Assembly (NCBI GenBank): GCA_016716475.1 | Contig: JADJWG010000001.1 | Location: forward strand, 1,240,001-1,304,000 | Source: Phycisphaerales bacterium | GTDB taxonomy: Bacteria; Planctomycetota; Phycisphaerae; UBA1845; Fen-1342 | Length of the DNA: 64,000 nt | Direction: 5' to 3' | Part shown: positions 1-9,244 of the stretch, in pieces | Position numbering within the stretch: the first letter of the stretch is position 1 | Layout: each line of letters begins with the position of its first letter | The notes under the pieces: generated by a model | Told to the model about the DNA's origin: nothing | Database searches by the model: none | The model's input: the letters and a program-made list of their open reading frames with translations, nothing else | Made by a program: the position numbers and the translations under genes

Positions 1-1
1 C

Positions 2-559
2 ACCGAGCTGCACCAGCCGATGAATTGCATCCACGTCGACGATGTGCACGACATGGGCCTCGCGATCGACTACCTGGTCGAGCTGGGACACCGCCACATC
101 GGCTACCTGCACCACTACACTGGCGAACGACACCACGTCACCATGAAACGCGAGCGCGGATACGCCGAGGCACTCCGGCGGCATGGCCTGGAGCCGCTTC
201 CGACTTACGATCAGTATCTCGATATCGCGGCGCATGTGGATCTGTATCTTGAAATGCGGCCGCGCGCCACGGCCCTGGTGCTGTACTCCGACGCCATGGC
301 GATCCTCGCCTGCAACGCGCTCGTCAAACGCGGCTTGCGCATTCCAGAAGACATGAGCGTGGTGGGTCACGAGGGGGTCGTACTGCACGAATACGGCTTC
401 TGCCGATTGACTACCGTCAAGGCCCCGGTGGAAGAGCTTGGGCGCCAGGCCGTGCGCATGCTCATGCACCAGATTGAGAACAATGAGCCCGCCCCGTCGC
501 GCTTGCTGTCCGGCACACTCGAGGTCAACCAATCCACCGGACCGCCACCGCAGGCGTAG
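2..559 (+). CDS. LacI-family transcriptional regulator, C-terminal part (5' truncated by window edge)
   Basis: The reading frame is open from base 2, so the gene enters from the left. Only the effector-binding half is present; the helix-turn-helix DNA-binding domain must lie upstream. The protein reads as the periplasmic-binding-protein-like fold of LacI/GalR regulators. It has an 'LGHRHIGYL' strand, an R-x-x-G-Y-A-E-A-L helix, a segment 'KRGLRIPEDMSVVGHEG' that matches the family's RGLRVPEDVSVVGFDD signature, and 'LTTVKAPVEELGRQAVRML' near the end. The usual FDD after VVG is HEG here. The family controls carbohydrate or nucleoside genes, but the ligand cannot be read from this fragment. The next gene (664) has its own promoter-like motif. 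Confidence 0.87.
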   Translation, partial: TELHQPMNCIHVDDVHDMGLAIDYLVELGHRHIGYLHHYTGERHHVTMKRERGYAEALRRHGLEPLPTYDQYLDIAAHVDLYLEMRPRATALVLYSDAMAILACNALVKRGLRIPEDMSVVGHEGVVLHEYGFCRLTTVKAPVEELGRQAVRMLMHQIENNEPAPSRLLSGTLEVNQSTGPPPQA

Positions 560-627
560 CGGCGCTGCCTACCTTCGCGGCAGTCGGGTGCGCTCCGCCG
601 GCTCCACGGCCGGTTGCAGACGCGGCG

Positions 628-634
628 CTACAAT
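628..634 (+). promoter_or_regulatory. Candidate -10 element CTACAAT upstream of the thioredoxin-like gene
   Basis: The heptamer CTACAAT lies 29 nt before the ATG at 664. The same heptamer stands before three other genes (13741, 16250, 17243). A GGAGG ribosome-binding site follows at 654-658. No convincing -35 hexamer is visible at 16-18 nt spacing. Confidence 0.45.
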
Positions 635-663
635 CGCTCGGCCGAGTTCCCCTGGAGGATCCG

Positions 664-1236
664 ATGCTGGACCGCAGTCTTCTCGCGCGCTCGTTTGCCG
701 CCGGACTTTCCTATGAGCGCTACATCGCCACCGGCACGGCGGAGCAGCAAGCGGCCTGGAAGAAATTTCATGCCCTGGCGGCACTGACCGAGACGCAGCG
801 TGCGCTCGTCGCGGGGTTCACCCGCGAGATGCATGTTTTGGTCGTCTCGGGCATCTGGTGCGGTGACTGCGTGCAGCAATGCCCGCTGTTCGCACACATC
901 GCCGCCGCCAACGAGGAGCGTGTCCGGCTGCGGTTCGTCGATCGCGATGAGCACGGGGAGTTGGCGGGGCACCTGCGGATCAACGCCGGCGCCCGTGTAC
1001 CGGTGGTGCTGTTCCTGGCGGAAGATGACGAGTTCGTGGCGTTGCTGGGTGACCGCACCCTCGCGCGCTACCGCGCGATCGCAGCGCGGCAACTCGGGCC
1101 GTCGTGCCCACTGCCGGGCGCACCACTGCCCGCCAACGAGATCGCTGCCACATTGCAGGACTGGCTCGACGAGTTCGAGCGCGTGCAGTTGCTGCTGCGG
1201 CTCTCCGGTCGTCTGCGTCAGAAGTATGCGGACTAA
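664..1236 (+). CDS. Thioredoxin-family protein with WCGDC active site
   Basis: A 190-residue protein with a thioredoxin-like fold. The redox motif W65-C66-G-D-C69 follows a hydrophobic strand, and the expected cis-proline segment 'RVPVV' is at about residue 113. No signal peptide or membrane segment is visible, so a cytoplasmic location is likely. The first 55 residues form a helical extension not found in plain thioredoxins, and Asp replaces the usual Pro of WCGPC. Similar proteins are annotated as thioredoxin-family (YbbN/TrxA-like, DUF953-type) reductases of unknown partner. GGAGG 6 nt before the ATG supports the start. The gene stands alone: the LacI gene ends 104 nt upstream and the next gene is convergent. 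Confidence 0.8.
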   Translation: MLDRSLLARSFAAGLSYERYIATGTAEQQAAWKKFHALAALTETQRALVAGFTREMHVLVVSGIWCGDCVQQCPLFAHIAAANEERVRLRFVDRDEHGELAGHLRINAGARVPVVLFLAEDDEFVALLGDRTLARYRAIAARQLGPSCPLPGAPLPANEIAATLQDWLDEFERVQLLLRLSGRLRQKYAD

Positions 1237-1360
1237 CGCCATCGCCTGGTGCCGCCCTTGACGCCAGGGGACCAGCGTACGCCGGCTCCCCCCGACTGCA
1301 CACCACGCCACCGCGCCATCCAGGGTGGTGCCAGGCAAAGCGCTACCGTGAAGAAGGCCG

Positions 1361-2038
1361 TCAGCGCCGTAGTCGGACGATGGCCACCGCGCTGAGCAGC
1401 AGCGCGAGCGGCGCCGGCTCAGGCACTCTGACCAGCGCAACGGCGTCGATACCGGGGTAGCTCAGGACATCTTGGGTCGCGTTGTAAGGGCTCAGAATCA
1501 GATAGGGCAATTCAGCGGCATCCGGAGGCGCCATGAATACCACGGACCTGCCTTCCCAGGCCATATTGCTCAGAGTCGAACTGAGGTAGCCGAGGGGCAC
1601 GGCATTCTGCATGCTTGCGGAAGGTGCCAGGAACACCTCGAAGCCGCCCATACCCGCCAGCGTGTAAGACGCGTGCAGTTGCGCGGAGAGTTCGTACGAC
1701 CAACCCGGCACGAGCGGCGCGCTGAGCAATTGCCCAAAGGACTCGGAGACCCCGCTGCCAAAGCACGCCCCCGCCACCCAGCGGTTCCCATCCTGCGCCA
1801 CCACTCCCGAAAAGTGTCCATATTCACTGGGCCACAACCCGTAGACACCGGATGTGTCATACGTATCGGCACCGGCGTAAATTCCGCTGGTTTGCACCCA
1901 CTCGTTCGGCAGGATGCCCTGATCGTGATGAGCCCCCGGAACAAGCTCGAAGCTCCCATTGCGGAGCAGATCCGCAGACGCTCCCGAAACCACATACATG
2001 ACCGCGGCACTCGCCCCGAAGACAAGAAACCGCCACAT
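1361..2038 (-). CDS. PEP-CTERM sorting-signal protein, secreted (225 aa)
   Basis: The N-terminus has a short signal peptide (hydrophobic stretch ending near 'SGASA', residue 22). The C-terminus is a typical exosortase signal: V-P-E-P, a hydrophobic helix 'LALLLSAVAIV', then R-L-R-R. The middle (from 'LLRNGSFELVPG') looks like the carbohydrate-binding/DUF642-like beta-sandwich that begins with 'NGSFE' in many PEP-CTERM proteins. By family knowledge such proteins are exported, cut at PEP by an exosortase and attached to the envelope or exopolysaccharide. No exosortase gene lies in this window. The ATG at 2038 has the purine-rich stretch GGAGGAGG just upstream. A second PEP-CTERM gene follows at 2231-2884. 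Confidence 0.87.
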   Translation of the reverse strand: MWRFLVFGASAAVMYVVSGASADLLRNGSFELVPGAHHDQGILPNEWVQTSGIYAGADTYDTSGVYGLWPSEYGHFSGVVAQDGNRWVAGACFGSGVSESFGQLLSAPLVPGWSYELSAQLHASYTLAGMGGFEVFLAPSASMQNAVPLGYLSSTLSNMAWEGRSVVFMAPPDAAELPYLILSPYNATQDVLSYPGIDAVALVRVPEPAPLALLLSAVAIVRLRR

Positions 2039-2107
2039 GGCTCGCCTCCTCCTCCCTGACGCAACGCAAACTCATGTGCAGTCCACACCACACACAGTTT
2101 CACCTGC

Positions 2108-2113
2108 ATTGTA
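2108..2113 (-). promoter_or_regulatory. Candidate -10 element TACAAT for the PEP-CTERM gene at 1361-2038
   Basis: On the minus strand TACAAT stands about 70 nt before the ATG at 2038, in a locally less GC-rich gap. It matches the recurrent TACAAT of the window. The -35 region is not recognisable. Confidence 0.3.
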
Positions 2114-2230
2114 CCACGAAGGCACATAGAACTGAGAGGAGCCACCCCCGCACTGCATTGGTTCATAGACGCAACGCGACCGCGCCCCCCAACGCGGCGC
2201 GGTGCACGTCTGAACCCTTCGAGATGGACA

Positions 2231-2884
2231 TCAGCGCCGGTGCCGGAGGACTGCAGTAGCAACAAGCAACAGCGCGAGCGTCGCTGGCTCGGGCACGATC
2301 CGCACGTTGTCGACACCGACGATGTTGCTGCCCTCGTTGATGACGCGTACCTCGATCCAGCCGATGTTCGCGAACAGGTCGGCGAAGCTCGGGCTCACCG
2401 GCTCCTGCGTCCATCCGTTCGCCAGCGCCGTGGCGTCATCCCAAGTCGGGTCGAAAACCACGTCGTACTGACCCCAAGCGTTCCCGTCCGGCGTAACCGG
2501 ACCGAAGTCGTAGTACCAGCCGTTCTCGTCCACATCACGGCGGAAGCGCAGGTGTGCTTCATCCAGCGACGTGTTGAACACGTTCAGGTCGAAACCCGCC
2601 CCGTTGATGCCGGCCGCCGCATAGTCGCCAAGAAATCCGGGGGTGACGCTGTTCCGGGTACCGATGTCGAAACCGGTCAACAAATCCTTGCGGATCTGCA
2701 CGAACCCGTCGGGGTTACCGCCCGCCGCCAAGTGAATCTGCGTGGTGGCGATGGTACTGCCGACGAAACCCTCCGCATCCACATCAAACGTTGCAAGGGT
2801 ACCGGGAATCGCGCCTGCCGCAGTCCCCACAAACCCAAACACGGCGGCTACGACAGCCATCCGAAGCGAATTGCACGTTCTCAC
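2231..2884 (-). CDS. PEP-CTERM sorting-signal protein, secreted (217 aa)
   Basis: The open frame extends to 3160, but the GTG at 2884 is the better start: it has AGGAGG with a 7-nt spacer and is followed directly by a signal peptide (hydrophobic 'MAVVAAVFGFVGTAAGA'). The C-terminus 'VPEPATLALLLVATAVLRHRR' is a canonical PEP-CTERM tail: PEP motif, transmembrane helix and Arg cluster. The middle has Asp/Gly-rich beta-strand sequence ('FDVDAEGF', 'DENGWYYDFGPVTPDG') and may be a carbohydrate-binding-like sandwich; no enzyme motif is seen. It probably shares its exosortase with the gene at 1361-2038. The two lie in tandem on the same strand but 192 nt apart, with a promoter-like TACAAT in the gap, so they are probably transcribed separately. 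Confidence 0.86.
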   Translation of the reverse strand: MRTCNSLRMAVVAAVFGFVGTAAGAIPGTLATFDVDAEGFVGSTIATTQIHLAAGGNPDGFVQIRKDLLTGFDIGTRNSVTPGFLGDYAAAGINGAGFDLNVFNTSLDEAHLRFRRDVDENGWYYDFGPVTPDGNAWGQYDVVFDPTWDDATALANGWTQEPVSPSFADLFANIGWIEVRVINEGSNIVGVDNVRIVPEPATLALLLVATAVLRHRR

Positions 2885-3194
2885 GCATGCACCTCCTGTG
2901 CTGGTGGACGGCGGACCAGGATCGGTCCGGCTGCACGCGCAGACCGACAACAACCCTCGCCGCCGCCATCCATGTTTTTCGCCGAGGCCGGCCCGAAACC
3001 AGCCCGAATGTAAACAATGGTAGCAGCCCGCGACCTCAATCTCACGAGAGCAGAACTGATCGGCGGTGAATGCAAGCGCGGCGCCCCGGTCCGGCGGGGG
3101 CGCGCGGTGCTCGTCGCCTCCGGCCCCCGTCCCCCGCCCCGACTGGACGGGGCGACCCAATCACGGGACGCCCCCTCAGCCCTACTCGCCAACC
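2885..3194. other. Non-coding gap (310 nt)
   Basis: This gap lies between the GTG of the PEP-CTERM gene and the stop of the TlpA-like gene, both on the minus strand. It should carry the promoter of the former. A weak inverted repeat GGGGCG/CGCCCC (3149-3154 and 3169-3174) could act as a terminator for the upstream TlpA-like gene. No RNA gene or convincing ORF is seen. Confidence 0.5.
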
Positions 3195-4595
3195 TTACGG
3201 CTGCGGCTGCTCGTCTTCCTTCTTCGGTTCGACCAGCGTCTCACCCTTCAGCAGCTTGTCGATCTTCGCCGACAGATCCTGCTCCAACGACGGCGAGAAA
3301 CCCAGATGCACCGCCTGAATCCGCCCCTCCTTGTCCAGGAGGAAGCTGCATGGAATACCGCTCACCTTGTACTGGCGGCCAAGCTTGCCATCCGGGTCTC
3401 GGAAATGGCGGAACGTCACCTTGCGCTCCTCCAGGAAGCGCTTCACCCGCCCCGCCATCTCCTCGCCGGCGCTGTCCTGGTTGATACCCACCACCGAGAA
3501 CGGCTGATCCGCATACTTCTCGGCGATCCGCTGGATGAATGGCATCGCCGCAACACACGGTCCGCACCAGGTCGCCCAGAAATCCAGCAGCACGACGCGC
3601 CCGCGCAGATCCTCCAGTGCGATCGGCTTACCATCCAGCGCATCACCCGCGAACGGTGGCGCGTGCTGCCCCAGCAGATCGTTCGGGTCGGGCCCGCGAC
3701 CGAAGTCGAACTCGTCCACCTTCGTCGCGCTCGTCGGCGGCTGGAAGGCGAACTCGCCCGCAGGAATGTCCACGTCGATCCGTACATCGTGAAAGGTCAA
3801 CGTGACCGCCGCACGGTCGATCTGGTTGAACGGACGGAAGGCATCCTCCATCTCGTCCTCCTCGCCGCTTTTCGGCTCCTTGTCGAGCCCGAACTGGGTC
3901 CGGAGCGCCACGGTCGCGTCCAGCTCGAGTTGCTCGACCAGCCCCGTCTTGTCGTGAATCCAGATGCTGATCGGGACCACCCCGGGCAGTTCCAGCATCG
4001 TCTGCTCGGCATCCACCAGGGCGCGGATTCGCGTACCCGGCCGGCCGTCGCGCTCCTCGGGCTCCACCGCCGTGAAGCCCTTGACCATTGGGAAGAGTTC
4101 CGCGAAGGGCTTGTTTTCCGCCAGCAGTACGTACAGCACCGGGTGCGGCGGGCCCATGTCGAGCGACGACTCCAGCAGCGCCGTGAAGTCGAACCGTTCC
4201 GGCGCCGGCTTCTCCGTGTACTGTTCCAGGTCCTCCACGTACGCCCAGAACGTCTTGCCGTCGCTGTGGAGCGCCACGTCGTCGGTCGTCAACGCCAACC
4301 GGTTCGGCCGCGAAAAACGCAGTGCCGTTGCGAATTCGTTGACCTGCCCCGCGTCCTCACCCGCGCGCCCCTTCGCCGCTATCTCCGCCCGCGAGCTGAT
4401 GCGGTCAGTGTAACTCTTGGCCGCACGGTAGTTCTTCAACGCCCGCTCCAGCAGTTCCGTAGCCCGCGCCTGCACGGCCGGATCGGCCGGTGCGGTGGTC
4501 GGTGCGGGTTGAGTCGTTTGCGCTACGGCGAAACCGCTCGCCACTGCGAGCCCCCATCCGAGTGACATGATGCGTTGGTACGTGCGGGAAGGCAT
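3195..4595 (-). CDS. Exported TlpA-like thioredoxin fused to a DUF2092-like domain
   Basis: A 466-residue protein. A signal peptide ends near residue 25 ('AVAQ'), followed by a Thr/Pro/Ala-rich linker. Residues about 45-290 resemble the lipoprotein-type DUF2092/LolA-like beta fold ('LRFSRPNRLAL', 'DGKTFWAYVEDLEQYTEK', 'DIPAGEFAFQPP'). Residues about 310-455 form a TlpA/ResA thioredoxin domain with W-C-G-P-C at 343-347 and a cis-Pro in 'SGIPCSF'. It is probably a membrane-associated or periplasmic thiol-disulfide oxidoreductase, with the N-terminal domain binding a hydrophobic ligand or protein. The tail is rich in Lys, Glu and Pro. The start was placed at the ATG 4595 because the signal peptide begins there; the frame is open further upstream without coding character. 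Confidence 0.86.
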   Translation of the reverse strand: MPSRTYQRIMSLGWGLAVASGFAVAQTTQPAPTTAPADPAVQARATELLERALKNYRAAKSYTDRISSRAEIAAKGRAGEDAGQVNEFATALRFSRPNRLALTTDDVALHSDGKTFWAYVEDLEQYTEKPAPERFDFTALLESSLDMGPPHPVLYVLLAENKPFAELFPMVKGFTAVEPEERDGRPGTRIRALVDAEQTMLELPGVVPISIWIHDKTGLVEQLELDATVALRTQFGLDKEPKSGEEDEMEDAFRPFNQIDRAAVTLTFHDVRIDVDIPAGEFAFQPPTSATKVDEFDFGRGPDPNDLLGQHAPPFAGDALDGKPIALEDLRGRVVLLDFWATWCGPCVAAMPFIQRIAEKYADQPFSVVGINQDSAGEEMAGRVKRFLEERKVTFRHFRDPDGKLGRQYKVSGIPCSFLLDKEGRIQAVHLGFSPSLEQDLSAKIDKLLKGETLVEPKKEDEQPQP

Positions 4596-4762
4596 CGCGG
4601 GTCTCCGTGCAAGCGGGCCGGGCTGTCGCGGCCGCGCGGCCACGACGTGGGAATCATATCCCGGCAGGCCCAGGAATGGGCCAACAGAGGCAGATTTCGG
4701 GCACCCCTCGGAGGCAGCGCCGGACCCGCACGCGTCCTCTCCCGGAGACCGCTCCCCCTTGT

Positions 4763-6421
<1,659 letters not shown>

Positions 6422-6441
6422 CGCAGCGCCTCCGACCACGC

Positions 6442-6447
6442 AGTATA
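6442..6447 (-). promoter_or_regulatory. Candidate -10 element TATACT for hutU
   Basis: TATACT on the minus strand is 20 nt before the hutU ATG. The surrounding TATACTGCG is very similar to the element before nadK (13720-13725). The leader would be short. Confidence 0.35.
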
Positions 6448-6577
6448 CGGGCACCCCGCCCGCAGGTGCGAGGTCCCGCGTTGCCGCGGGTTCGCCACCC
6501 CATTTGCCCCCCCGCCCCTGCAGACGGCACAATTCCCGCTGCGCGGCCGCAGTGCTGGCCGGGAACAGGAGTGCAGC

Positions 6578-7138
6578 GTGGAAGAGCTGGTCGGTGTGCT
6601 GTTGATGTGCCTCGTCATCGTGACGGCGCGCATCGCGGACGTATCGCTCGGAACGATCCGCACCATCATGGTGGTTCAGGGCCGTCGCGGCCTGGCCTTC
6701 GTACTCGGTTTCTTCGAAATCCTCATCTGGGTCTCGATCGTCTCCAGCGTGATCCAGCAGCTCGGGCAGCAGCCGCTTTATGCGGTGGCCTACGCGGTCG
6801 GCTTCGCGCTGGGCAACTACGTCGGCATGACGATTGAACAGCGCCTCGCACTCGGCCAGCAGGTTGTTCGCGTGATCTCGCGCGACGGCGCCCAGCTCGC
6901 AGCCACGCTGCGCAGCCACGGCTACCGTGTCACGCAGTTCGACGGCTTCGGCCGCGACGGCCCGGTGCAGGAGCTGTTCGTGCAGGTTCACCGGCGCGAC
7001 ACGGCCCGGGTGATCGCGGAGGTGCGGTCCCAGGATCCGAAGTGCTACTTCACCGTGGACGACGTGCGGTTGGCATCCACCAGCGCACTCGCTACCCACC
7101 AGCAGGGTGGCTGGCGCGGCATGATGAAGAGGAAATGA
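6578..7138 (+). CDS. UPF0316 / DUF2179 family membrane protein
   Basis: A 186-residue protein from the GTG at 6578, which has AGGAG with a 6-nt spacer. The N-terminal half has three hydrophobic helices ('LVGVLLMCLVIVTARI', 'GLAFVLGFFEILIWVSIVSSV', 'PLYAVAYAVGFALGNYVG') with the 'SLGTIRTI' motif of the DUF5698 membrane domain. The C-terminal half is a cytosolic DUF2179-type domain with a '..HGYRVTQFDGFGRDGPVQELFVQVHRR' pattern. The family (YebE/UPF0316) is widespread and has no proven function; DUF2179 resembles ligand-binding ACT/RCK-like modules. The frame is open far upstream (5624), but that region is antisense to hutU. Confidence 0.9.
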   Translation: MEELVGVLLMCLVIVTARIADVSLGTIRTIMVVQGRRGLAFVLGFFEILIWVSIVSSVIQQLGQQPLYAVAYAVGFALGNYVGMTIEQRLALGQQVVRVISRDGAQLAATLRSHGYRVTQFDGFGRDGPVQELFVQVHRRDTARVIAEVRSQDPKCYFTVDDVRLASTSALATHQQGGWRGMMKRK

Positions 7139-7272
7139 GCAGGCCCACCGGGCCGCACACCCTCTGAGTCACTCCGGGAGGAAGTCACGTGATTGTCCGC
7201 ACCGCCGGTCCCCGCCCTGCGACTCCGGGCGTCCACCGGTTGGCGGCGGGTTGCCCGGTTGCGCCTGCCCGC

Positions 7273-9072
7273 CTAGTCCTCCGTGACCATCTGCACGCCA
7301 CTCTCGTCGACATCGAGCGTTTCGGTCGCGAGCCGGAACTCCAGAATCGCGCCCCAGCGGTCCGTCTTGGCACGGTTGAGCGCATTCAGTGCATTCAGCC
7401 GCGCATCCTCCGCTTCGATCAAGTCACGGTTGTCGAGCTCACCGTCGTCGTACTGGAGCCGCGCATACTGCGCCTGCCGATCGGCGATCTGCACGTTCTC
7501 GAACTGGATTCGCAGCAGCGCATCCTGCAACCGCAACTGGTTGACCGCCGCCCGCACCTCCACGCGCACCCGCTCGGCTGTTTCCACCTCGTTTCGCTCG
7601 GCCTGACGCACGCTGATCAGGGCGCGGCGCAATTGTGTTTGCTCCGCTTTGCGTTCGAGCGGCAGCGACAGCACCACTTCCGTCCGCCAGTTCGCCCGTT
7701 CGAAGTGAAACGCCCCCAGCCGATAGTGTTCCGGGTCAGTGTCGAAACTGACCTGCCCGGTCCAGTTCAGATCCGGCAGCAGCGCGTTCTTGCTGATGGC
7801 CACACCGCGGCGCTCGTCGTCGATCCGGTCGGCGGCGGTCAGCAACTCCAGCCGGCGCACCAACGCCACCTGGGTGGCCAGCACTTCCTCGGTAGCCGCG
7901 ACCGGCGGCACTAGCAGCGGATACGCCCCCAACTTCGCCTGCTCCTCGATCGTTTCGATATCTTCGAGCAGCGCCATGTCCAGACGCTGCTCCACCGGCA
8001 TGCCGATCAGCAGTTTGAAGCGGTCGGCCTGGGACCGAAACCCCTCTTCGGCGAATCGCAGGGCGTTCTGCTGCGACAGCATCCGCAGCTTGGCACGCTG
8101 CGTCTCGAGCGGACTCCCGCGCTCGGCGCGCTCGAACTCCTCGGCGCGCTCCGCGTCGTTGACGGCGCGTTCCAGACTGATACCGTTGTCGATCACCTGC
8201 TGCTTCTGCCGCACCAGGTCGAAGTACGCCTGCGCCACCTGGACGAGTTGCGACCGTCGAAAGCGCTCGAACGTGCGTACGGAGTAGGTGAGCTCGCGTT
8301 CGAGCTGGATCAGTTGCTCCCGGGCGATGTGACCCGCCCCCCGCAGCAGCGGCACCCGCACACCGAGGTTGATCACGCTCCCCTCGGCCGCGGTGATGGT
8401 CTGCTTCACGTCGCGGATCAGCGTGCTGATCATTTCCGCCGTGAACTCGCCGCCATAGGGCAGCCGCTGTGACACGCCGAGATCCGCGACAAAACGCATC
8501 GCTTGATCAAAGCCGCGGGCCTCGCCGTAGTTGCCGTACACCGTGCGCAGGTTTGACGAAAAGATCGGCGTCCACAGGTGTCGTTCCAGCGTCAGCGCAA
8601 GTGCCGCGAGGTAGAGGTCCTCCTTCGCGCTCTGGTACGGCCGCCGGTATTCCTGGGCATAGGCCAGCGCCTGCGTCAGGGTGAACAATTGCTCCCGCGG
8701 CAGCGCCGCCGCCGTGGTGGTCGGCGGGGCCATGGGCTGCGTGGTGGATGGGTCGGAGGGGGGTACTTCCGCCATGGTCGTAGAGTCCCCGGCCTCCGCA
8801 CCGATCTCGAACCCCGGCGGCAAGTCCGAGGTCGTCGGCTGCGGCGCGGAGTCGTAGGCGCCCCGTGCCGGCTGCGGCAGCGCCTCCGGCTGGTGGATGC
8901 GGGCGGGCGTCGCGCGACCCAGCGCCGCACGTTGTCGCGCGGCAATCAGGCGCTCCACTTCCCGATCCGTCTGCCGCACCAGCGTGACGCAGCCGCCCGC
9001 CGTGAGCAAGGCCGCCGCGATCGCGAGGCCGAGCCACCTGTGCACTCTGCGTGTTGCGCCTCCGGCCGCCAT
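7273..9072 (-). CDS. TolC-family outer-membrane efflux lipoprotein
   Basis: A 599-residue protein starting at the ATG 9072 (AAAGGAA upstream). A lipobox 'LLTAGGC' lies about 30 residues in, so the mature protein should be lipidated. A low-complexity Pro/Thr linker (about residues 65-125) precedes the OEP helices. The rest is long alpha-helical sequence with the two-fold repeat expected of TolC/OprM channels ('LTQALAYAQEYRRPYQSAKEDLYLAALALTLERH', 'AVNQLRLQDALLRIQFENVQIADRQAQYARLQYDDGELDNRDLIEAEDARLNALN'). It should form the outer-membrane exit duct of an efflux or secretion system. No inner-membrane pump is adjacent; the adaptor/ABC pair at 32.8-35.4 kb is a possible but unproven partner. Confidence 0.88.
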   Translation of the reverse strand: MAAGGATRRVHRWLGLAIAAALLTAGGCVTLVRQTDREVERLIAARQRAALGRATPARIHQPEALPQPARGAYDSAPQPTTSDLPPGFEIGAEAGDSTTMAEVPPSDPSTTQPMAPPTTTAAALPREQLFTLTQALAYAQEYRRPYQSAKEDLYLAALALTLERHLWTPIFSSNLRTVYGNYGEARGFDQAMRFVADLGVSQRLPYGGEFTAEMISTLIRDVKQTITAAEGSVINLGVRVPLLRGAGHIAREQLIQLERELTYSVRTFERFRRSQLVQVAQAYFDLVRQKQQVIDNGISLERAVNDAERAEEFERAERGSPLETQRAKLRMLSQQNALRFAEEGFRSQADRFKLLIGMPVEQRLDMALLEDIETIEEQAKLGAYPLLVPPVAATEEVLATQVALVRRLELLTAADRIDDERRGVAISKNALLPDLNWTGQVSFDTDPEHYRLGAFHFERANWRTEVVLSLPLERKAEQTQLRRALISVRQAERNEVETAERVRVEVRAAVNQLRLQDALLRIQFENVQIADRQAQYARLQYDDGELDNRDLIEAEDARLNALNALNRAKTDRWGAILEFRLATETLDVDESGVQMVTED

Positions 9073-9157
9073 CGCGTTCCTTTCTCGATCTCCGCCGAGA
9101 CCGACACTGCGGCCACGGCCTGCATCCCTCCCCCAGGCCTCCCGTTGACTGCTGCGA

Positions 9158-9163
9158 ACTATA
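9158..9163 (-). promoter_or_regulatory. Candidate -10 element TATAGT for the TolC-family gene
   Basis: TATAGT on the minus strand lies about 85 nt before the ATG at 9072, in the gap between two divergent genes. Evidence is the hexamer alone. Confidence 0.25.
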
Positions 9164-9244
9164 GACGCGATCGGCCCCCGGCGGCAGTCCAGCGCGTGCG
9201 GATCAGGTGAACGGTGCTTGCCGTCGGACGCCACGCGGCGGATC

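Noticed and set aside
3066..4565. 499-codon open frame on the plus strand
   Set aside because: It is antisense to the TlpA-like gene, which has a clear WCGPC domain and signal peptide. The plus-strand product is Arg/His-rich with no family similarity.
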